DNA of 64,000 nucleotides from an uncultured Agrobacterium sp. GTDB taxonomy: Bacteria > Pseudomonadota > Alphaproteobacteria > Rhizobiales > Rhizobiaceae. This document shows, piece by piece, positions 1 to 8,032 of the stretch. The stretch lies in NCBI GenBank assembly GCA_913777615.1, contig CAJYTK010000006.1:176252-240251 (forward strand), given 5' to 3'. Positions within the stretch are counted from its first letter, which is position 1. Each line of letters opens with the position of its first letter. A program made the translations under genes and the position numbers. The notes beneath the pieces were generated by a model. The model made no database searches. It was not told the DNA's origin and saw only the letters and a list, made by a program, of their open reading frames with translations.

Positions 1-1
1 C

Positions 2-76
2 TTTGTGCTGACATCCATCGTGGTGGATCTGCTGTACGGCGTTCTGGATCCGCGTGTGCGCAAGAAGATGAAGTAG
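2..76 (+). CDS. ABC transporter permease, C-terminal end (DppB-like)
   Basis: The first 24 codons of the window close with TAG and encode the last residues of an inner-membrane permease. The hydrophobic stretch followed by 'LLYGVLDPRVR' and a short basic tail is the usual C-terminus of DppB/OppB-type permeases of peptide importers. The next gene, a DppC-type permease, starts 4 bp after the stop, so the two almost certainly pair as the membrane channel of one importer. The 5' part lies outside the window. Confidence 0.75.
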   Translation, partial: FVLTSIVVDLLYGVLDPRVRKKMK

Positions 77-80
77 AGCC

Positions 81-920
81 ATGCGAGACGTTTTACTATT
101 TCTGAAAAGCAACACGCTGGCGCTCGTCGGTCTCCTGATATTGCTGCTATTGGTCGGTGCCATTACCATCGGCCCATGGATCACGCCATACACGCCCACG
201 AAGCTCGATATCCTGCACAAGCTTGAAGGTCCCACATTCGCTCATTGGCTCGGAACCGATGCGTTCGGTCGCGACGTGCTGACCCGGATCATGCATGGCG
301 GGCGGGCAACGCTCACGATTGGGGTCGGCGTGGTGGTGATTGCCTTCGTGATCGGCGTGTTCTTCGGCATGCTGGCCGGGTTTACCGGAGGCTGGGTCGA
401 TAGCATCATCATGCGCATTGTCGATGCCATTTTGGCTTTTCCGGCCTTGGTATTGGCCATTGCGCTCGCCGCGGCATTCGGCCCAAGCCTGCAAAACGCC
501 ATGCTTGCTGTTGCGATCACGTTGGCGCCGCAGTTCGCGCGCGTTGCGCGGAGCCAGGCTCTGAGCGTCTCGGTGAAGCCATATGTCGAAGCCGCCGTCT
601 CATTGGGCTTGCCGCCTCAGCGAATCCTCTTTCGCTATATCTTTGTCAACGGACTGGGTCCGCTGTTGGTGCAGTCGACCCTGGCGCTGGGTAGCGCGAT
701 CCTGCAGACGGCAAGCCTGGGTTTTCTTGGCCTTGGTGCACAGCCCCCTATGGCTGAGTGGGGTGCCGACGTCTCCGCCAATCTTCAATATGTGCGAAGT
801 GCGGCATGGGTGGCGCTAGCACCGGGCATGGCAATCCTGCTTGCGGTTTTGTCGTTCAATCTAATCGGTGACAGTCTGGCGGACTGGTTCAACCCACGTC
901 GCCGAAGTGAGCTTGAGTAA
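81..920 (+). CDS. Peptide/nickel-type ABC transporter permease (DppC-like)
   Basis: A 279-residue inner-membrane protein, a normal length for DppC/OppC. One membrane segment lies near residues 13-31. It is followed by the family motif 'HWLGTDAFGRDVLTR' at 55-69, the BPD_transp_1 core from about 80, and the EAA loop that docks on the ATPase at about 170-190 (EAAVSLGLPPQRI). It would form the channel with the DppB-like protein just upstream and receive substrate from the binding protein 8 bp downstream. No ATPase gene of this importer is visible; it may lie upstream of the window. The substrate cannot be named; di- or oligopeptides, opines and some glycosides all use this family. Confidence 0.9.
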   Translation: MRDVLLFLKSNTLALVGLLILLLLVGAITIGPWITPYTPTKLDILHKLEGPTFAHWLGTDAFGRDVLTRIMHGGRATLTIGVGVVVIAFVIGVFFGMLAGFTGGWVDSIIMRIVDAILAFPALVLAIALAAAFGPSLQNAMLAVAITLAPQFARVARSQALSVSVKPYVEAAVSLGLPPQRILFRYIFVNGLGPLLVQSTLALGSAILQTASLGFLGLGAQPPMAEWGADVSANLQYVRSAAWVALAPGMAILLAVLSFNLIGDSLADWFNPRRRSELE

Positions 921-928
921 ATCCAGCG

Positions 929-2308
929 ATGTTGACCATAAGCCTCGAAAAAATCGACTTCCTTCCGCCGACGCGGGTGACAGACGACACGAGCGTGCTG
1001 ACGCTCAAGAACCTCGTCTTCGAACCTCTGCTGCGATGGAAAAACGGACATGTGCTGCCCGGACTGTTTTCGCGTTGGACACGCACGGACGATGGACGTC
1101 TCTGGACATTCCATATTCGGGAAGGCGCTGTCTTCCATGATGGAAAGCGGTGTGTGGCCGAAGATGTTATCTTGTTCATCGACGGCATTCTTGATGCGGT
1201 CGATACGTTCGGCATGAAATGGTCTTATGCCCGCTACCTAGAGCATGCCGAAATTCTTGCCGATGGGGATGAGGCGGTGCGCGTGGCCAATCCAACGCCC
1301 ATTGCTGATATTCTCGATATCTTTTCAGAGTTTTACATTTGTCGCTTTAACGCTGAGGGCCACCCGCTTCTCGGCACAGGGCGCTACCTGGTTCAGGACT
1401 ATGAAACGCAGCGACGCGTTATCCTCAAGAGGGCGACTGGCGTAACCGGCCCCGAACATATTACGGCACTGGCGGAGAAGCATGCAGATGTCCGGTATGA
1501 GCACCTGCGCTACGGATATGTCGATGCGGCATCTAATCTGGAGCGCGTGGAAGAACGTCTCGATTTTTCTCCAGATTATCAGTGGGGAAAAGCCGTCAAC
1601 ACACTGTCGGTGATGTATTACCTGAACTGCAGAAAAGGCATTTTTCGCTCTCCCGCAGCCAGACTTGCCGTCAATTATGCGGTCGATACGCAAGCAATCG
1701 CCGAAGACATTTTCCACGGCCTCGCAGTTCCCTCAGCGACCATCGTCAGCCCCTTTCACTTGGGTGCTGCCAAAGCCAACCTCTCACCGATCCCCTTCGA
1801 TCCGGAAAAAGCAAGGCGTCTGCTGGGAGAATTGGATACGAGCAACGATGTCGAACTTCGCACGCCAACCTTCATGCCTGAGCGAGCGCCGGAGATGAGT
1901 GCATTCGTTGCCGCGTCGCTTGAGGCAGTCGGCCTGAAAGTGAACGTTACCACGCAGTTGGATAGACCGGAATATGCTCGTCAAATCGGTCGCAAAGACA
2001 TGGGCGACATGGCGATTTTTGACTCGTCGCCGCACAGCACCTACCGCATCTTGAACGACAAGATATCGAGCGCGACCCAGGCCGTCTGGTGGCAGGGTTA
2101 CGATGACGAGGAGACGGAAGCGCTGATTGCCGATGCCAACATGGCGGTCGAGGATGCGGACCGGGAAGAGGCTTACGCCCTCTGCCTCAAGCGTCTGCAG
2201 CAAAACCCGCCTTGGCTCTATCTCGTCCATCCTATCGATGTTTTTGCCGCGCGGAAGGATCTGCGAGGCCTGTCCATCGACAACAAAGGCACACTTAATA
2301 TTCGCTAA
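929..2308 (+). CDS. SBP_bac_5-type solute-binding protein without a signal peptide
   Basis: A 459-residue protein with the fold signature of family 5 extracytoplasmic binding proteins (DppA/OppA). Near the N-terminus it has 'LTLKNLVFEPLLRW', then 'WTFHIREGAVFHDGK' and 'EDVILFIDGI', and the late 'LLGELDT' region. It starts directly at the mature domain: there is no hydrophobic leader or lipobox, and an in-frame TGA five codons upstream excludes a longer start. Family members normally have an exported leader and about 500-540 residues. The gene follows the permease by 8 bp, so it looks like the importer's binding protein. Either it stays in the cytoplasm, or the leader has been lost. Confidence 0.8.
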   Translation: MLTISLEKIDFLPPTRVTDDTSVLTLKNLVFEPLLRWKNGHVLPGLFSRWTRTDDGRLWTFHIREGAVFHDGKRCVAEDVILFIDGILDAVDTFGMKWSYARYLEHAEILADGDEAVRVANPTPIADILDIFSEFYICRFNAEGHPLLGTGRYLVQDYETQRRVILKRATGVTGPEHITALAEKHADVRYEHLRYGYVDAASNLERVEERLDFSPDYQWGKAVNTLSVMYYLNCRKGIFRSPAARLAVNYAVDTQAIAEDIFHGLAVPSATIVSPFHLGAAKANLSPIPFDPEKARRLLGELDTSNDVELRTPTFMPERAPEMSAFVAASLEAVGLKVNVTTQLDRPEYARQIGRKDMGDMAIFDSSPHSTYRILNDKISSATQAVWWQGYDDEETEALIADANMAVEDADREEAYALCLKRLQQNPPWLYLVHPIDVFAARKDLRGLSIDNKGTLNIR

Positions 2309-2319
2309 GGACGTATGAC

Positions 2320-2700
2320 ATGGAAAGAGATTACTCGATTACCTTCTTCTATTACGATGACATCATGTCCGTGGTGCCATTTTACGAGAATGTGCTGGGT
2401 TTTGAACTGGTACTTGATCAGGGACTGGCACGAATCTATCGTATTGCGGGCAGGTGCTATTTCGGTATCGTAGACGGCAATCGTGGCCATCTGAAGCACC
2501 AGGAGAAGAGCGCTGTCCTGCTGACGATCGTCGCGCAGGATGTGGAAGGGTGGCACCAGAGGTTGAAGGACGCTGGCGTGAAGGGACAGTCTGACCTGTT
2601 GCGCGGTCGCTTTTGCGACCATTTCTTCTTTGAGGATCCCGCTGGCTACGCCATCGAAATCCAGCGCTTTCATAACCCGGATGTTGCAAAGCTGTTCTGA
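2320..2700 (+). CDS. VOC-fold (glyoxalase/bleomycin-resistance) protein
   Basis: A 126-residue protein with the paired beta-alpha-beta-beta-beta modules of the vicinal oxygen chelate superfamily. It opens 'DIMSVVPFYENVLGFELV', the classical first-module signature, and ends 'FCDHFFFEDPAGYAIEIQRF', the second-module signature with a metal-ligand Glu. AAGGA precedes the ATG at a good distance. Members include metal-dependent dioxygenases, isomerases and sequestering antibiotic-resistance proteins; the reaction cannot be assigned. It sits 11 bp after the binding-protein gene, and its TGA overlaps the start of the NTPase-SUMF1 gene, so it belongs to the same operon. Confidence 0.85.
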   Translation: MERDYSITFFYYDDIMSVVPFYENVLGFELVLDQGLARIYRIAGRCYFGIVDGNRGHLKHQEKSAVLLTIVAQDVEGWHQRLKDAGVKGQSDLLRGRFCDHFFFEDPAGYAIEIQRFHNPDVAKLF

Positions 2701-4745
2701 TGATGAGCGATACCAGAGGCGACAAAGCCGCGTTACGCGCGAAAGTGCTGCTAAACACGAAAGCCTTCGGGGAGGAGCCGCTTCTATCGCTGCCGAACGG
2801 CGCGGTCGCGACCCTTGAGCAAGGCTATATCCCATTGCTGGTGAACTTCAGCTTAGAAGACAAGGCCGCGAAAGGCTTACGCAAATTGAAGGATCGAGCC
2901 GAGCCGGAGCCTGCCGTCTATTTTTCTGCGCTGGAACTTGTGCGCGATAACGCGACCCTTGCGCTGATCGGCGAGACGGGGAGCGGCAAGAGCACATTCG
3001 CCAAGCATCTGGCCTTTTCCCTTGCCCAAGGCGACATCCCGAGAAATGTTGTTGTCCGTAACGATCAGGGCGCGGTTCACCCTGAAGAATGGAGCACAGA
3101 GAAAGTCTTGCCGATTTTCGTCAAGGTCACGGCAGGCTTGAGTTTTTACACTCAGCTTGCTCACGCCGCGCCGGATTTGAGCGCCTTGCAGGAACCGGAT
3201 GAGGCATTGCTCATCATTCTCGATGGTGTAGAGGCGGCAGGGCGGGAGGCGTCTGTCATTCTGGAAGACGCAGCCGCTTTTCAGCTGCATAATCCGAAGA
3301 CGCGCATTCTCGCATTGATCGAATCGCAGGCTGCAAAACGCATCTCGCTTCCCTCGGTATTTGCCCGCCACGAACTGCTTCCCTTTCTAAAGACTCAGAG
3401 ACTTCAGGCTGTGACCCGCTTCACCGGATGTGCTCCGGCTGGAAATGCAAGCGTGCTATCAAAAGGGGCGGCCAACCCTGCTCAGTTCGTCATGGCAATG
3501 AAGGGCGGCGGGCAAGAGGATACAACTGAAGGCATCGTTGATCGTTGGCTCGAAAAGCTCACAGAGGACGAAAAGACCGCAGATTTACTGTGCGGTCTGG
3601 CTTACGACTCCGTGGCTGGCCACTCAGATGATGGAGGCCTTTTCCCGGTTGTTCGCGCCAGACAATTGCTCGCCGCACGATATCTCGCCGAGAAGGCGCC
3701 CGAGATCGCCGCCTCGCAGTTCACTAAGGACCCTGATCTGTGGACGCCGGTCGTTCTAAGCCTTGCGGCGCGTCTCAATGCAAAATTCACGAGTGGCAGT
3801 CTTATCGAAGCCTTGGTCGCCAGTGGCGATCTCCGCGGTGTGCTTTTGTCAGCCGGATTGCTGAGTGGGCAGAGCCCGTTGCAACAGAAGATCATGCCGC
3901 ATCTTCTCGATATCATCGAGCGGGGTCTTCTCAGCGCGGCAGAGCGGGAGGTGGCAGGCCGCATCGTTTCGCGTTGGGGCGATACCCGGGATCTAGAAGC
4001 TTTGGCGGACGTTCCGGGCGGCACATTCACCTTCGGCTCTTCAACGCATCCAAACTCCGCTCCGCCACACGGTGTCGAGGTGGCGGGATTCAAGATCGGT
4101 CTTTATCCCGTTACGAACCGTGCCTATGCGGGCTTCATAGAAGAGACCGGGCGCCTGTGGCAAAGCCAAGATCGCTCCAACGCGGAGAGGCAATCGGCCC
4201 CGGCAACGGATTTGACGTGGCGCGATGCGCGAGCTTACTGCGATTGGCTCACCGGAAAGTGGCGATCTCATGGGCGTATCGGGACCGACGAGATCGTGCG
4301 CCTTCCAACCGAACCTGAGTGGGAACGTGCCGCGCGGGGCGACCAGATGGAAGAAGGGGCGGCGGTCGTCTATCCGTGGGGCCATCTCTGGGCACATGAC
4401 GTCGCCAACTCCGAAGAAACCGGTTTCAACGATACCTGTACTGTAGGTCTTTTTCCAAAAGGCCGCTCGCCATATGGCTGTTACGACATGGCTGGCCAAG
4501 TGTGGGAATGGTGTACCACCTTATGGGGCGATGATATGGCGACGCCGAGCTTCCGATATCCGTATTGGTTAAATGATGGACGCGAGGACCGCGACGCCGC
4601 TCCATCCATCAGGCGGGTGTTGCGAGGCGGGTGCTTTTCCAGCGGAAAGCTGAAAGCGTGCTGCACCTATCGCGGCAGTCTGGAGCCGGACGGTTTCTGG
4701 CGCGGCAACGGCTTTCGCATTGTCGTCAGCAACAAGAGCCACTAG
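2700..4745 (+). CDS. P-loop NTPase fused to a formylglycine-generating-enzyme-like (SUMF1) domain
   Basis: A 681-residue two-part protein. The N-terminal half carries a Walker A motif GETGSGKST at 91-99 and a Walker B-like LLIILDG at 170-176, as in NACHT/STAND-like NTPases. A helical middle section (about 270-430) follows. The C-terminal domain (about 437-677) has SUMF1/EgtB/PvdO landmarks: 'VPGGTFTFGS', 'YPVTNRAYAGFI', 'RLPTEPEWERAARG', 'YDMAGQVWEW', 'RVLRGGCF' and a closing 'GNGFRIV'. Cysteines at 645, 655 and 656 fall near where true formylglycine-generating enzymes have catalytic cysteines, but the spacing differs, so catalysis is unproven. No membrane segment or leader is seen. The ATG overlaps the stop of the VOC gene. 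A signalling, protein-modifying or conflict role is possible; none is demonstrated. Confidence 0.8.
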   Translation: MMSDTRGDKAALRAKVLLNTKAFGEEPLLSLPNGAVATLEQGYIPLLVNFSLEDKAAKGLRKLKDRAEPEPAVYFSALELVRDNATLALIGETGSGKSTFAKHLAFSLAQGDIPRNVVVRNDQGAVHPEEWSTEKVLPIFVKVTAGLSFYTQLAHAAPDLSALQEPDEALLIILDGVEAAGREASVILEDAAAFQLHNPKTRILALIESQAAKRISLPSVFARHELLPFLKTQRLQAVTRFTGCAPAGNASVLSKGAANPAQFVMAMKGGGQEDTTEGIVDRWLEKLTEDEKTADLLCGLAYDSVAGHSDDGGLFPVVRARQLLAARYLAEKAPEIAASQFTKDPDLWTPVVLSLAARLNAKFTSGSLIEALVASGDLRGVLLSAGLLSGQSPLQQKIMPHLLDIIERGLLSAAEREVAGRIVSRWGDTRDLEALADVPGGTFTFGSSTHPNSAPPHGVEVAGFKIGLYPVTNRAYAGFIEETGRLWQSQDRSNAERQSAPATDLTWRDARAYCDWLTGKWRSHGRIGTDEIVRLPTEPEWERAARGDQMEEGAAVVYPWGHLWAHDVANSEETGFNDTCTVGLFPKGRSPYGCYDMAGQVWEWCTTLWGDDMATPSFRYPYWLNDGREDRDAAPSIRRVLRGGCFSSGKLKACCTYRGSLEPDGFWRGNGFRIVVSNKSH

Positions 4746-5035
4746 CGGTCCGCACCCAACGGAAACTATGTTAAGAGATGAGCGGAAAGTATCCTCCACC
4801 GGTCGTTTGCTCAACTTCCTTCGGTGGGAGTCGCCGGCACGCGTGAACTACGGCGTCACCACTTCCTAGATTAAGCAGACGAGTGTGCGGTTCTTCGCGT
4901 CCTCAAGGTGCGCAGGAACGTGTCGACGGTTCATATCCCATCAAGAGCAGAAATGCTTCGAGCGAATTCTCGACACTCCACTCTGGGAATTGTCATGCAA
5001 ATGAATTACCATCTCTTAAAACGTCGGAGATAGTT
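4746..5035. other. Intergenic stretch before the toxin-antitoxin pair
   Basis: About 290 bases between the NTPase-SUMF1 gene and the antitoxin. No coding region is convincing. It contains copy A of the dispersed T-arm-like motif at 4911-4950. CGGAGA at 5025-5030 provides the ribosome binding site of the antitoxin. Confidence 0.6.
4911..4950 (+). repeat. Dispersed T-arm-like intergenic motif, copy A
   Basis: Contains GACGGTTCATATCCCATCAA after GCGCAGGAACG. It matches copy D (upstream of the zeta toxin) over a continuous stretch of about two dozen bases. It also aligns with copy B, which lies downstream of ParE with the same GCGCAGGA leader. Confidence 0.6.
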
Positions 5036-5344
5036 ATGGCCGCAAACGCTCTTGTACAAACACGTATTGATTCCGAAATTCGGGACCGTGCTTCCGCCGT
5101 GCTTGAAAGCATGGGCCTCACGGTATCTGATGCGGTTCGTATCATGCTCACCCGGACTGCTAACGAAGGCGCGCTGCCTCTTGAGCTTCTTTCTGGCAGT
5201 GAAGCACACGATGCTTGGTTTCGGACCAAGGTACTAGAAGCATTGAACGATACTAGACCGGATTTATCGGATGACGAGGTCGAGGCGCACTTTGCCACAC
5301 GTCGAGCGGCGGCCCGTCTTAAAGCTGGTTTGCCAAAAACATGA
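5036..5344 (+). CDS. RelB/DinJ-family antitoxin
   Basis: A 102-residue protein beginning 'MAANALVQTRIDSEIRDRA', the ribbon-helix-helix DNA-binding N-terminus of RelB/DinJ antitoxins, followed by 'LGLTVSDAVRIML'-like sequence. The C-terminal half is charged and presumably wraps the toxin. Translation could be extended in frame to 4883, but the ATG at 5036 has the Shine-Dalgarno sequence and yields the family-standard N-terminus. It overlaps the toxin gene by 4 bp (ATGA), so the pair is translationally coupled and most likely represses its own promoter. Confidence 0.85.
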   Translation: MAANALVQTRIDSEIRDRASAVLESMGLTVSDAVRIMLTRTANEGALPLELLSGSEAHDAWFRTKVLEALNDTRPDLSDDEVEAHFATRRAAARLKAGLPKT

Positions 5345-5634
5345 AACTGACTTGGTCTGCGTTTGCGTTGTCGGATCGCGACGCTATTTTCACATACATC
5401 GAGGCAGACAATCCTGCAGCAGCCATATTGATCGATGAGCGAATAGCCGCCGCCGCCCGTCGCTTGCTCGATTTTCCTGCCAGTGGGCGCGTTGGCAGAA
5501 TTGCCGGGACACGCGAACTCGTCATCAATGGTACGCCTTATGTCGCCGCTTATTTGATTACCCAAACAACAGTTCGAATTCTCCGCGTACTACATGGCGC
5601 GCAGGAATGGCCAGAACAACTGCCGCTAAGCTGA
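5341..5634 (+). CDS. RelE/ParE-family toxin
   Basis: A 97-residue protein with the compact ParE/RelE fold. Features are an N-terminal strand 'MKLTWSAFALSDRDAIFTYI', a long helix rich in Ala/Arg, a central 'GRVGRIAGTRELVI' and the C-terminal 'VRILRVLHGAQEWP' that is near-diagnostic for ParE-type toxins. ParE proteins poison DNA gyrase while RelE proteins cut mRNA; the C-terminal sequence favours ParE. It overlaps the RelB-like antitoxin by 4 bp. T-arm-like motifs lie on both sides of the pair (4911-4950 and 5645-5682). Confidence 0.85.
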   Translation: MKLTWSAFALSDRDAIFTYIEADNPAAAILIDERIAAAARRLLDFPASGRVGRIAGTRELVINGTPYVAAYLITQTTVRILRVLHGAQEWPEQLPLS

Positions 5635-5644
5635 TGATTACGTT

Positions 5645-5682
5645 CGCGCAGGAGCGACGGTTCGATTCCCATCAAGGCGAAG
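5645..5682 (+). repeat. Dispersed T-arm-like intergenic motif, copy B
   Basis: GCGCAGGAGCGACGG followed by TTCGATTCCCATCAAGGCGA. It starts about 10 bp after the ParE stop codon and aligns with copy A on the other side of the toxin-antitoxin pair. Confidence 0.6.
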
Positions 5683-5842
5683 TGTCGACCGTTTTGGAGT
5701 GGATAGTGGACCGTCAGCCTCCAAACGGCGACATGATAAAGCGGACACAATGGCTGGTTTGACGGGCCAGGGCCCGCTCATTTTCAAGCGTGGCCCACCA
5801 AGAAAGGTCAAGGCACTTTCAGGTCGCCTTGACCATCTTGGC

Positions 5843-5882
5843 AAAACGCAGGCGTGGTAATTCCAGAACCACGCCTGCGTTT
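5843..5882 (-). terminator. Strong hairpin, probable bidirectional terminator
   Basis: A 15-bp perfect stem (AAACGCAGGCGTGGT pairing with its complement at 5868-5882) around a 9-base loop. A-rich sequence lies on one side and T-rich on the other, so it can act in both directions. It lies about 55 bp beyond the DUF1761 stop codon and downstream of the rightward toxin gene. Confidence 0.75.
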
Positions 5883-5935
5883 GTTTCGGCACCTCGAAAA
5901 TCCTCACATCGTCTGCGCTCATGCGCATAACAGGC

Positions 5936-6355
5936 CTATTGCAACAGAAATAACACGCCGCTCGTCACCAAACTGCTGACCAGGAAATAGGGCGCGTTCA
6001 CCATCGTGTAGTAGAACGGCCTGGGGAAATTGGGATTGATCGCAATAGTCATGCACATCGCCAGGAGATAACCAACGCCGATCACCAGCCCGAGCGACAG
6101 GGCGTCGGCAAGGGAGACAATGCCGATCATGCGCATGATCGCGGCCGTCGTGACGATCATGACGACATTGCACACGAAGGGGCCAAGAATGGTCAGTATG
6201 TCCGGCTTGGCGGCCGGCATGGTCTCACGTCCCAACGCTATCGCGTAATATCTGGGTACCAGGGCGCCGTAAAATACGCCCCCGAAGACGAAACCGAATG
6301 CGGAGGCCGCAAGAACGCCCCAGACACTGATCTGGGCAAATGTACCGAAAACCAT
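5936..6355 (-). CDS. DUF1761 family membrane protein
   Basis: A 139-residue integral membrane protein with four predicted hydrophobic segments (about 8-30, 55-76, 84-104 and 117-138). The first half contains 'AASAFGFVFGGVFYGAL', where DUF1761 proteins carry a conserved G/W-rich segment. The function of this family is unknown. It is transcribed divergently from the YafY/WYL regulator at 6502 with a shared 146-bp promoter region, so control by that regulator is likely. Confidence 0.75.
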   Translation of the reverse strand: MVFGTFAQISVWGVLAASAFGFVFGGVFYGALVPRYYAIALGRETMPAAKPDILTILGPFVCNVVMIVTTAAIMRMIGIVSLADALSLGLVIGVGYLLAMCMTIAINPNFPRPFYYTMVNAPYFLVSSLVTSGVLFLLQ

Positions 6356-6462
6356 AGTTCACTTTCCTGTGAAAAAAAATCTCGCCACGAACGCTCGATG
6401 GGTATCGTTGTGGTCCCGATGCTTATCGTTTTTGCCCCTTGGCTATGTGAAATGGATGAAAC

Positions 6463-6478
6463 GGGTATACATGTACCC
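6463..6478. promoter_or_regulatory. Near-palindrome GGGTATACATGTACCC, candidate operator
   Basis: A 16-bp imperfect palindrome (6 of 8 pairs match) 24 bp before the start of the WYL regulator, in the divergent promoter region shared with the DUF1761 gene. Its position fits autoregulation. The link to the regulator is inferred from location only. Confidence 0.4.
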
Positions 6479-6501
6479 AACTGACACTTCACGGCAGTTG
6501 G

Positions 6502-7188
6502 ATGATGAGTGGACCCGATAGATTGCTGCGCCTTCTTCAGCTTATGCGCGTCATGGCGCCCCCGATTACGGCGGAGCGTCTGGCGGTCGAACGCGGCGTA
6601 TCCGTACGATCAATCTACCGCGATATCGAACTGCTGCGGCTGTCGGGCGCCCAAATTGAGGGAGAACGCGGCTATGGCTATCGATTGATCGAGGACTATG
6701 CTCTGCCGCCGCAAACATTTGATCGTCTTGAAATCGAAGCGATTACCGTGGGACTGGGCGAAGTGCGCGAGATGGGCGACCCGGACCTGGCGCGCGCCGC
6801 CGAGGCTGTGCTCGCCAAGATTGCCGCAACCTTGCCTGACGATCGCGAGCAGCAATTGCTGCATTCAATATCCCATGTCTATCGACCAAAGGGTCGCTAC
6901 GGCCTGCATCCGTATCTACCAGCGATACGGAAGGCGTGCTGGGAGGAGCAGGAGATCGAAATAGGCTATCGAGATCAGGCGGGCACTGCCAGCCAGCGTA
7001 CTATTCGCCCCCTTTCCATCATATACAGTGATCATGTCCTGACAGTTCTGGCCTGGTGCTGTCTGCGTGATGATTTCCGGATGTTCAGGGTCGACCGGGT
7101 CGAGAGCCTTTCAGGCAACGGGGCCAGTTTTCGTCCCCAGCGGGTGATTTTGTTGCGGGATTACCTTCTAAAGCTCAGCGAGAAATAG
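6502..7188 (+). CDS. YafY-type transcriptional regulator (HTH plus WYL domain)
   Basis: A 228-residue regulator. Residues about 5-60 form a DeoR/HTH_11 winged helix ('RLLRLLQLMRVM' then 'AERLAVERGVSVRSIYRDIELLR'). A wing with 'GYGYRLIEDYALPP' follows, then a helical linker and a WYL-type ligand-binding domain containing 'IEIGYRDQAG' and 'RTIRPLSIIYSDHVLTVLAWCCLRDDFRMFRVDRV'. WYL domains sense small molecules or nucleic acids. Two ATG codons lie together at 6502 and 6505; either may be used. It is divergent from the DUF1761 gene, its likely target. Confidence 0.88.
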   Translation: MMSGPDRLLRLLQLMRVMAPPITAERLAVERGVSVRSIYRDIELLRLSGAQIEGERGYGYRLIEDYALPPQTFDRLEIEAITVGLGEVREMGDPDLARAAEAVLAKIAATLPDDREQQLLHSISHVYRPKGRYGLHPYLPAIRKACWEEQEIEIGYRDQAGTASQRTIRPLSIIYSDHVLTVLAWCCLRDDFRMFRVDRVESLSGNGASFRPQRVILLRDYLLKLSEK

Positions 7189-7646
7189 CGCAATTTGAAC
7201 GGCGGCCGTCGGGATAGTCTCCGCCACGCCGCTCAAATACAAGTGGAGCCCCACGTGTTCAAGATGTGCGGCACAGCACTCTCAGCGCGGGAACACAAAT
7301 ACCCCTAGAACGTGTTTTATTCGATGCGGGATGTATTGCATTCCGTGTAAGTGTGCGTATTCTGCATTCTTAGCAAAACGTCGGATTATAGCTAGTTACC
7401 CAAGCAACTCGTGGAAGTGGTATGCGACTTTTTGCCAGGTAACGCTAGAAATTTGCGTACTGGTGGCGTCTGCGTGACAAAAGACTTTCCCTTCTTACCC
7501 TATTATTTGTGTGGCATCGCATATCGAGCTCGGTTTATGGGAGGATCGTATGGTCGCCATCTGAAGCTCCATAGAAGTAACAGGCCACTTTCACCGCTGT
7601 GATCATCAGCGATGCAGTGCTTTAAGACAATTTTGGGAGAATACAG
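7189..7646. other. Intergenic stretch, no gene recognised
   Basis: About 460 bases between the WYL regulator and the DUF1906 fragment. Short open frames are present (for example 63 codons at 7411-7602), but none has a ribosome binding site or a recognisable product. The sequence becomes richer in A and T from about 7300. It probably contains the promoter of the DUF1906 gene. Confidence 0.5.
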
Positions 7647-8032
7647 ATGTCCTATCGAGATGACTTCTCGAATGCTGCTGGCTGGTCTGTTGTCGATATC
7701 AGCATTCGACTGAACAACAATGCCGGGCGTGGATTTTTGTCCTTTCTCAAGCAGAGCGGCGTCGACACTCTCATCCGATATTGTGCAAGTTCAGCCCGTC
7801 CAAAAATGATCACCGCCGAAGAGGCCAAGTTCCTTTCCAAGGAAGGATTTGGCATTCTTCCGGTCTTTCAGGACAGCAGCCGTGATATTTCCAACTTTTC
7901 GCGCCAAGCTGGAACGGCAAACGCGAAAAGCGCCATGGATTTCGCCAAGCGCGTTGGTCAGCCGAAAGGCAGGGGCAGCACGATCCTTTTTGCGGTTGGA
8001 TGCTGACTACAACGCTGCTCAAATCGACGGCC
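7647..8032 (+). pseudogene. DUF1906 glycoside-hydrolase-like protein, frameshifted and cut by IS21
   Basis: The first 117 or so codons encode 'GWSVVDISIRLNNNAGRGFLSFL', 'VDTLIRYCAS' and 'EEAKFLSKEGFGILPVFQDSS', typical of the Rv2525c-like DUF1906 TIM-barrel domain. At about 7998 one extra G (GCGGTTGGATGCT) throws the reading frame out, giving a stop at 8004-8006. Without that base the frame continues 'AVDADYNAAQIDG', as expected for the family, and then runs into the IS21 terminal repeat at 8033. The gene is therefore broken twice, and its C-terminal half is not present on the other side of the element. GGGAGA precedes the ATG. Confidence 0.7.

Larger units (their letters stand above)
5635..5935. 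other. Intergenic stretch after the toxin gene
   Basis: About 300 bases without a convincing gene. It holds motif copy B (5645-5682) and a strong hairpin (5843-5882) close to the 3' end of the leftward DUF1761 gene. Confidence 0.6.

Noticed and set aside
4883-5035. Extended N-terminus of the RelB-like antitoxin
   Set aside because: The extra 51 codons cover motif copy A and are not family-like; ATG 5036 has the ribosome binding site.
4911-5682. Real tRNA genes at the GGTTCGATTCC motifs
   Set aside because: No acceptor stem, D arm or anticodon arm of proper length can be folded around any copy, and the T stem itself is mispaired.
7411-7602. 63-codon open frame
   Set aside because: No ribosome binding site and no protein-like features.
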